The translations under genes were made by a program, and so were the position numbers. Below are positions 60,512 to 64,000 of a stretch of DNA of 64,000 nucleotides, piece after piece. The notes below the pieces were generated by a model. That model was given only the letters and a program-made list of their open reading frames with translations. It made no database searches and was not told the origin of the DNA. This stretch comes from Prevotella sp. UBA2754. Its GTDB lineage: Bacteria; Bacteroidota; Bacteroidia; Bacteroidales; Bacteroidaceae. The first letter of the stretch is position 1. Each line of letters begins with the position of its first letter. The stretch covers positions 69,327 through 133,326 of the forward strand of contig DEJG01000001.1 in the NCBI GenBank assembly GCA_002353295.1, given 5' to 3'.

Positions 60512-60654
60512 AGACTACGTCTCGAAGGTACTTTCGCTCGAAAATCAAAATTAAAAAAGGCTTTTTTATTTTGTATTGTTCTCACTTATTAGATAAAATT
60601 CTCCCACTCGACATTAAAAAATATTTTTTTGTTCTCGTTTAATCGAATTTTTCG

Positions 60655-60662
60655 TAACTTTG
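60655..60662 (+). promoter_or_regulatory. -7 box for the small peptide and lipoprotein genes
   Basis: TAACTTTG, 43 bases before the ATG at 60706; a TTTG lies 23 bases upstream. Confidence 0.5.
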
Positions 60663-60705
60663 CAGGCGAAGTTCTGAATTATTAACTCATAAACGATATT
60701 AGACA

Positions 60706-60909
60706 ATGAAGAAGAAACTTTATGAGAAGCCCTCGATGGAGGTCTTCAAGTTACGACAAGAGACGGCACTGCTGGCTGGCAGCGGTGGAGTGAGCGGGAT
60801 TGACCCATTTGCTAGCGGCGGCGACCCGCTCGGTGGATCAGGCGCGCGCTTTGAAGAATTGGAATCAATTGATTCGTATGAATCGTCAGAGAAGCAGCTG
60901 TTGCAGTAA
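60706..60909 (+). CDS. Small peptide with Gly-rich C-terminus (family of unknown role)
   Basis: 67 residues. The N-terminal KKKLYEKPSMEVFKLRQETA followed by LLAGSGG resembles short Prevotella/Bacteroidales ORFs that share a K-x-YEKPxxEV start and a Gly-Ser junction. The rest is Gly/Ser/Asp-rich (GIDPFASGGDPLGGSG). No signal peptide or membrane helix. The break after LLAGSGG recalls double-glycine leaders of processed peptides, but no transporter, protease or modifying enzyme is nearby. It precedes the lipoprotein gene by 32 bases. Function unknown. Confidence 0.7.
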   Translation: MKKKLYEKPSMEVFKLRQETALLAGSGGVSGIDPFASGGDPLGGSGARFEELESIDSYESSEKQLLQ

Positions 60910-60941
60910 ACATGTTGAACCCTTTAAAAGAAATGATGACA

Positions 60942-62636
60942 ATGAAGACATTCAAATTATTCAGCATGGCAGCTGTGGCCCTCATGATGGCAGCCTGCAG
61001 CAGCGAAGATATCATGACGCAGCAAGAGCCCGCCAAACAGGGTGGCTTGATGCACTTTACCGCTACGTTAGCCGCTCCTACCGACGGCGTGATGCGTACT
61101 GCCTATACCGAGGTTACATCGGGAACGGACGCAGGAACCATCAAGGTGGCTTGGGAAGTAGGCGACGAGATTCTGGTCATAAATTTAGTCGATCCGAATA
61201 AACGCGGCACGGTAACGGTAAAGACCGTCAATAGCGACGGCTCTGCCATCGTCGAAGGCGTTAGCAGCAATTTTGGTAACAACGGCGAATATGTTGGGCT
61301 TGCATATCCTAGTGAGATGGATATTTGGAAAGAAAATAATTTAACACAAGACGGAACGCTCAGCTATATTGCAGACAATCTCGACGTGCGTCAGGGGTTG
61401 GGCAAATTAAAGGTTGATGGCGACGAGGTTACGCTCGAAAGCGACGTCAATATGCAGAGCCAGATTGCCATTTGGAAACTGACGCTGCAGAATAATGATG
61501 CCACACCGGCTGCTCTCTCAGCCAGTCAGGTGTCCATCAAGGTGGGCGACGAAATTGAGGCCAGCACCGCAACCCTGACTACTGCTACTTCGACTGTGTA
61601 TCTGGCTCTGCTACCATTTGATGGCAAAGACATCACTATCAATGCCATTACGGCTGACGGCTACCATACTTTCTCTAAGACTGGCGTCACCCTCGAAGCA
61701 GGCAAGTATTACCAGAGCACGGTGCAGTTGGCGCAGACGCACGAAATAAATATTGCTGACCTCTGTAACGATTATACGGCTCAGAATGGAGACATCCTGT
61801 CGGGTAAGCTTAATAATAATGTGAAAATTTCGATTGCCGACGGTGCCACGGTGACACTCGACGGCGTTAACATCAATGGCAACGGCGGTTGGAATAAAGG
61901 CGACTACGCAGGCCTCACTCCGCTGGGCGATGCCACCATCATCTTGAAGGATGGCTCGGAGAACATTGTGAAGGGATTCTATGAAGATTATCCTGGCATC
62001 TTTGCCGCTAACGGCAAGAAGCTCACTATCCAGGGCACTGGCAAGCTCGAAGCCAGCAGCAGAGGCTCTGGTGCCGGTATTGGCGGCGGATACAATACTA
62101 GCTGCGGTAAAATCGAGATTCAGGGTGGTACTATCACTGCTACTGGCGGGGGTGCCGGCATCGGAGCCGGTGATGGGTCATATCCCAATAGTAGTAGTTG
62201 CAACGATATCACCATCACAGGTGGCACCATTAAGGCTAATGGTGGCGAGGGCGCCGCCGGCATAGGTAGCGGTTTCAGTTGCTCTAGCTGCGGAAGCATC
62301 ACCATCTCTGGTGGCACCATTGAGGCTACGGGTGGCAATGGCGCCGCCGGAATCGGTAGCGGAAGACAATCTGTTTATGTATATTGCAGCGACATCACTA
62401 TCACCGACGGTGTCACCAGCGTGACTGCTACGAAAGGCGATGGTGCCCCCAACAGCATCGGCGCAGGTGATGGCGCCTCTTGCGGCACGGTGACGTTTGG
62501 TACCCAGCAGATGTACAACGGTACGGCTTGGTCACCTAGCCCTATGGTGGCTGGCTCCTATGGCGGTCTGAACCTCGCCATCACTACCACAACGAATACT
62601 GACGACACTTGGACGCTGACCCCGGTTACCCCGTAA
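60942..62636 (+). CDS. Fimbrillin-like lipoprotein with glycine-rich beta repeats
   Basis: 564 residues from MKTFKLFSMAAVALMMAACS; an upstream ATG at 60912 would add ten residues before the signal peptide. Lipobox MAAC, then SSEDI, a plausible surface-export signal for Bacteroidetes lipoproteins. Residues about 25-270 resemble the fimbrillin family N-terminal domain. About 340-550 contain four or five imperfect repeats of the form ITISGGTIxAxGGxGAAGIGSG separated by Cys-containing loops, likely a beta-helix or carbohydrate-binding surface domain. Probably an adhesin or surface-exposed binding protein. Confidence 0.82.
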   Translation: MKTFKLFSMAAVALMMAACSSEDIMTQQEPAKQGGLMHFTATLAAPTDGVMRTAYTEVTSGTDAGTIKVAWEVGDEILVINLVDPNKRGTVTVKTVNSDGSAIVEGVSSNFGNNGEYVGLAYPSEMDIWKENNLTQDGTLSYIADNLDVRQGLGKLKVDGDEVTLESDVNMQSQIAIWKLTLQNNDATPAALSASQVSIKVGDEIEASTATLTTATSTVYLALLPFDGKDITINAITADGYHTFSKTGVTLEAGKYYQSTVQLAQTHEINIADLCNDYTAQNGDILSGKLNNNVKISIADGATVTLDGVNINGNGGWNKGDYAGLTPLGDATIILKDGSENIVKGFYEDYPGIFAANGKKLTIQGTGKLEASSRGSGAGIGGGYNTSCGKIEIQGGTITATGGGAGIGAGDGSYPNSSSCNDITITGGTIKANGGEGAAGIGSGFSCSSCGSITISGGTIEATGGNGAAGIGSGRQSVYVYCSDITITDGVTSVTATKGDGAPNSIGAGDGASCGTVTFGTQQMYNGTAWSPSPMVAGSYGGLNLAITTTTNTDDTWTLTPVTP

Positions 62637-62699
62637 CGTAGACACGCGAATATTAACAGGGAACGGATCTTTGATCTCTACCCAAAGACAATAACAAGT

Positions 62700-62726
62700 A
62701 AACGGAAGTCAATCGGCTTCCGTTTT
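62700..62726 (+). terminator. Terminator after the fimbrillin-like gene
   Basis: AAACGGAAG (62700-62708) pairs with CTTCCGTTT (62717-62725), followed by TCTTTTTTT. Confidence 0.85.
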
Positions 62727-62740
62727 CTTTTTTTATGAAA

Positions 62741-62900
62741 CCAGCCCCCCGGTTTAGGGGGAAGGTGGATGATTAGACAAAACGCCAAGCCGGACCTATG
62801 ATGGTCCGAGCTTACCTTAATGTAAGAGCGACAGGCGGAGAGGTTTTCTTCCCCATGAGGGGGAGAATACAAGAGAGAGGTGGAGCCCCTTCAAGGGTGA
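62741..62900. repeat. Degenerate MITE-like element with internal hairpins
   Basis: Contains CCCCCCGGTTTAGGGGG at the left and ATGAGGGGGAGAATACAAGAG at the right, the latter resembling TGAGGGGGAGAACTAAGAG of the element inside the primase-helicase gene. In the middle are two adjacent hairpins, CGGACC-TATGAT-GGTCCG (62791-62808) and CTTAC-CTTAAT-GTAAG (62811-62826), enclosed by CGCC/GGCG. The 62637-62953 gap contains no gene. Confidence 0.5.
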
Positions 62901-62907
62901 GCAAACA

Positions 62908-62929
62908 GTGGGGACAGATCTGTCTCCAT
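62908..62929. repeat. Palindrome GTGGGGACAGA/TCTGTCTCCAT
   Basis: 22-base inverted repeat with G-T wobble, similar to the one at 56405-56428. Confidence 0.7.
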
Positions 62930-62953
62930 AGGTAGTGCCATTGCCTAATTCGT

Positions 62954-64000
62954 TTATTTGAGTTTGATAACATCGCTCCAACGGGTGGTTGGATTCTTGC
63001 TCTTGAAGTTGTGTTTGATGGCATTGGCAAAGACATCAGCTTTGCCTTTGCCATCTTTTCGTGTGTATTGCTGGGCACCGATGACGATGGTCTCTGAGCC
63101 GTTCATGCGGTTGATGCGGTCAACGACCTCATCCAGTCTGCGCATCTTCTGAATCTGTTCGGCATTCACATCGAAGAGGTCTTGCTGGATGGGCGAGTCG
63201 GGACCGATACCCATTACGATGACTCCCGCCTTCTTGTACTGATAGCCCTGACGGAATATCTTCTGGAGAACATCACAGGCGGCTCTCACAATGGGGATGG
63301 TGCTGCTGGTAGGTGTGACGAGTCGGGTTTCTTGGAAGTTCCAGTATTGTGCCAAATCCTCGCGGAAGGCATTGGTGTTGACAAACACACCAACGATGGT
63401 AGCCACGGTGTGCTGCTGGCGCAGTTTCTCGGCACAGCGGGCGGCATAGTTCGAGACCTGAGTGCGCAGGGTGTCGTAGTCGCTGATCATCCCATTGAAC
63501 GAGCGGCTGGTGCAGATGGATTTCTTCTTGGCCAATTCCTCATTTGGCACGGCATCCTCACCATTCAGTTCCTGCCAGGTACGGACGATGTTGATGTTAT
63601 TAAAAGTCTGGCGAACCCAATCCTGATGATGCTGGGCAAAGTCGAGGGCAGTCTTGCAACCGAGTGACTGGAGTTTGGCAGCATAGCGTCTGCCAATGCC
63701 CCAAACATCCTCTATCGGACACCATTCGAGTGCCTTTTCTCGCTTGTAGTCCGTATCGATCATGCAACAGTGCTTATACACCTCGAACTTCTTGGCGAGT
63801 TTCGAGGCAATCTTTGCCAACGTCTTGTTGGGAGCCAGTCCGATGCTGATGGGCATACCCACCTCGCGCTTCACTCGACGATGCAACCGTTCGCCCCACT
63901 GCTGCAGCTTATCGAGTTCTATGCCATCGAGGTACATAAAACACTCGTCTATCGAATAGCGGAAATAGGCAGGAGTCTCTTTGCTGATGATGCTGACCAC
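62954..64000 (-). CDS. Y-family DNA polymerase, UmuC-like (5' partial)
   Basis: 348 residues visible; the frame is open at the window edge, so the N-terminal catalytic start lies beyond it. YSIDECFMYLDGIE carries the SIDE-type catalytic residues, followed by GMPISIGLAPNKTLAKIASKLAKK (palm/fingers), a helix-hairpin-helix-like VWGIGRRYAAKLQSLG and a little finger. The C-terminal DUF4113-like end (NGSETIVIGAQQY, then HNFKSKNPTTRWSDVIKL) is typical of UmuC in the Pol V type. A umuD-like gene would be expected upstream, outside the window. Confidence 0.92.
   Translation of the reverse strand: MVSIISKETPAYFRYSIDECFMYLDGIELDKLQQWGERLHRRVKREVGMPISIGLAPNKTLAKIASKLAKKFEVYKHCCMIDTDYKREKALEWCPIEDVWGIGRRYAAKLQSLGCKTALDFAQHHQDWVRQTFNNINIVRTWQELNGEDAVPNEELAKKKSICTSRSFNGMISDYDTLRTQVSNYAARCAEKLRQQHTVATIVGVFVNTNAFREDLAQYWNFQETRLVTPTSSTIPIVRAACDVLQKIFRQGYQYKKAGVIVMGIGPDSPIQQDLFDVNAEQIQKMRRLDEVVDRINRMNGSETIVIGAQQYTRKDGKGKADVFANAIKHNFKSKNPTTRWSDVIKLK

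Larger units (their letters stand above)
60203..60705. other. Intergenic region with three plus-strand promoter-like sites
   Basis: About 500 bases between divergent dam and the small peptide gene. From left to right: AT-rich spacer, a TATCTTTA box (60385), the RNA candidate copy B (60410-60457), a full promoter (60481-60511), a palindrome-rich stretch (60511-60536), an AAAAAAGGCTTTTTT inverted repeat (about 60553-60567) and a TAACTTTG box (60655). No ORF is supported here. Confidence 0.6.

Noticed and set aside
62782..62838. Cloverleaf-like fold considered as a tRNA
   Set aside because: No acceptor stem of 7 pairs, no T-loop TTCNA, no anticodon arm; retained only as a hairpin pair in a repeat element.

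Overview
This window looks like a chromosomal segment from the order Bacteroidales, most likely a Prevotella-like member of the Prevotellaceae; the exact species cannot be read from the sequence. The evidence is the recurring -33 TTTG / -7 TAnnTTTG promoter pattern, A/T-rich leaders without Shine-Dalgarno sites, a long pyrophosphate-dependent phosphofructokinase, FadL-, OmpA- and TonB-receptor-type outer membrane proteins, an acyl-ACP thioesterase inside the ilv operon, a flavodoxin followed by a DUF2023 remnant, and a BT4734-family gene. GH2 and GH115 glycosidases point to a plant-polysaccharide-degrading gut or rumen lifestyle.

Layout. 1-6.5 kb: end of a TamB-like gene, a GH25 lysozyme and PPi-phosphofructokinase. 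6.6-15.3 kb: a small conserved gene, a PlsC-like acyltransferase, a large secreted amidase-like protein, a YgiQ radical-SAM protein, a PP2C-like protein, tRNA-Arg(TCT), and a Y-family polymerase with its small partner. 15.3-19.3 kb: two secreted proteins of unknown function and trmD between two patatin paralogues. 19.3-25.7 kb: two peptidases, recJ and recQ. 25.7-31.6 kb: the operon ilvD-ilvB-ilvN-thioesterase-ilvC. 31.9-43 kb: GH2, GH115, OmpA, FadL and a DUF362/TonB-receptor pair. 43-50.5 kb: a four-subunit 2-oxoacid:ferredoxin oxidoreductase, folD with a tiny TPR gene, ffh, queH, a TerB-like gene and flavodoxin.

From about 50.6 kb the window becomes accessory DNA. First comes an operon (Rha-type regulator, small protein, primase-helicase-like protein, DUF5675, P5-like virion protein) that resembles a phage or plasmid module. 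A pair of AT-rich unknown genes follows, probably preceded by a 40-residue ORF. Next is a four-gene DpnII-like restriction-modification operon: a Dam-type methylase, DpnII endonuclease, a second PD-(D/E)XK nuclease, and an M2.DpnII-like methylase whose C-terminus resembles a Mug/hypoxanthine-DNA glycosylase. The window ends with a small peptide gene, a fimbrillin-like lipoprotein with glycine-rich repeats, and a UmuC-like polymerase that runs off the edge.

Three signals stand out. (1) The expanded restriction operon, with an extra nuclease and a methylase-glycosylase fusion. (2) A short structured RNA candidate present twice (55.04-55.09 kb minus, 60.41-60.46 kb plus), with compensatory base-pair changes in two stems. 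(3) Short-unit tandem repeats and palindromic elements placed inside or exactly at the edges of housekeeping genes: in-frame insertions in recQ, queH and the primase-helicase gene, and 7-8 bp arrays overlapping the start of ygiQ and several gene junctions.
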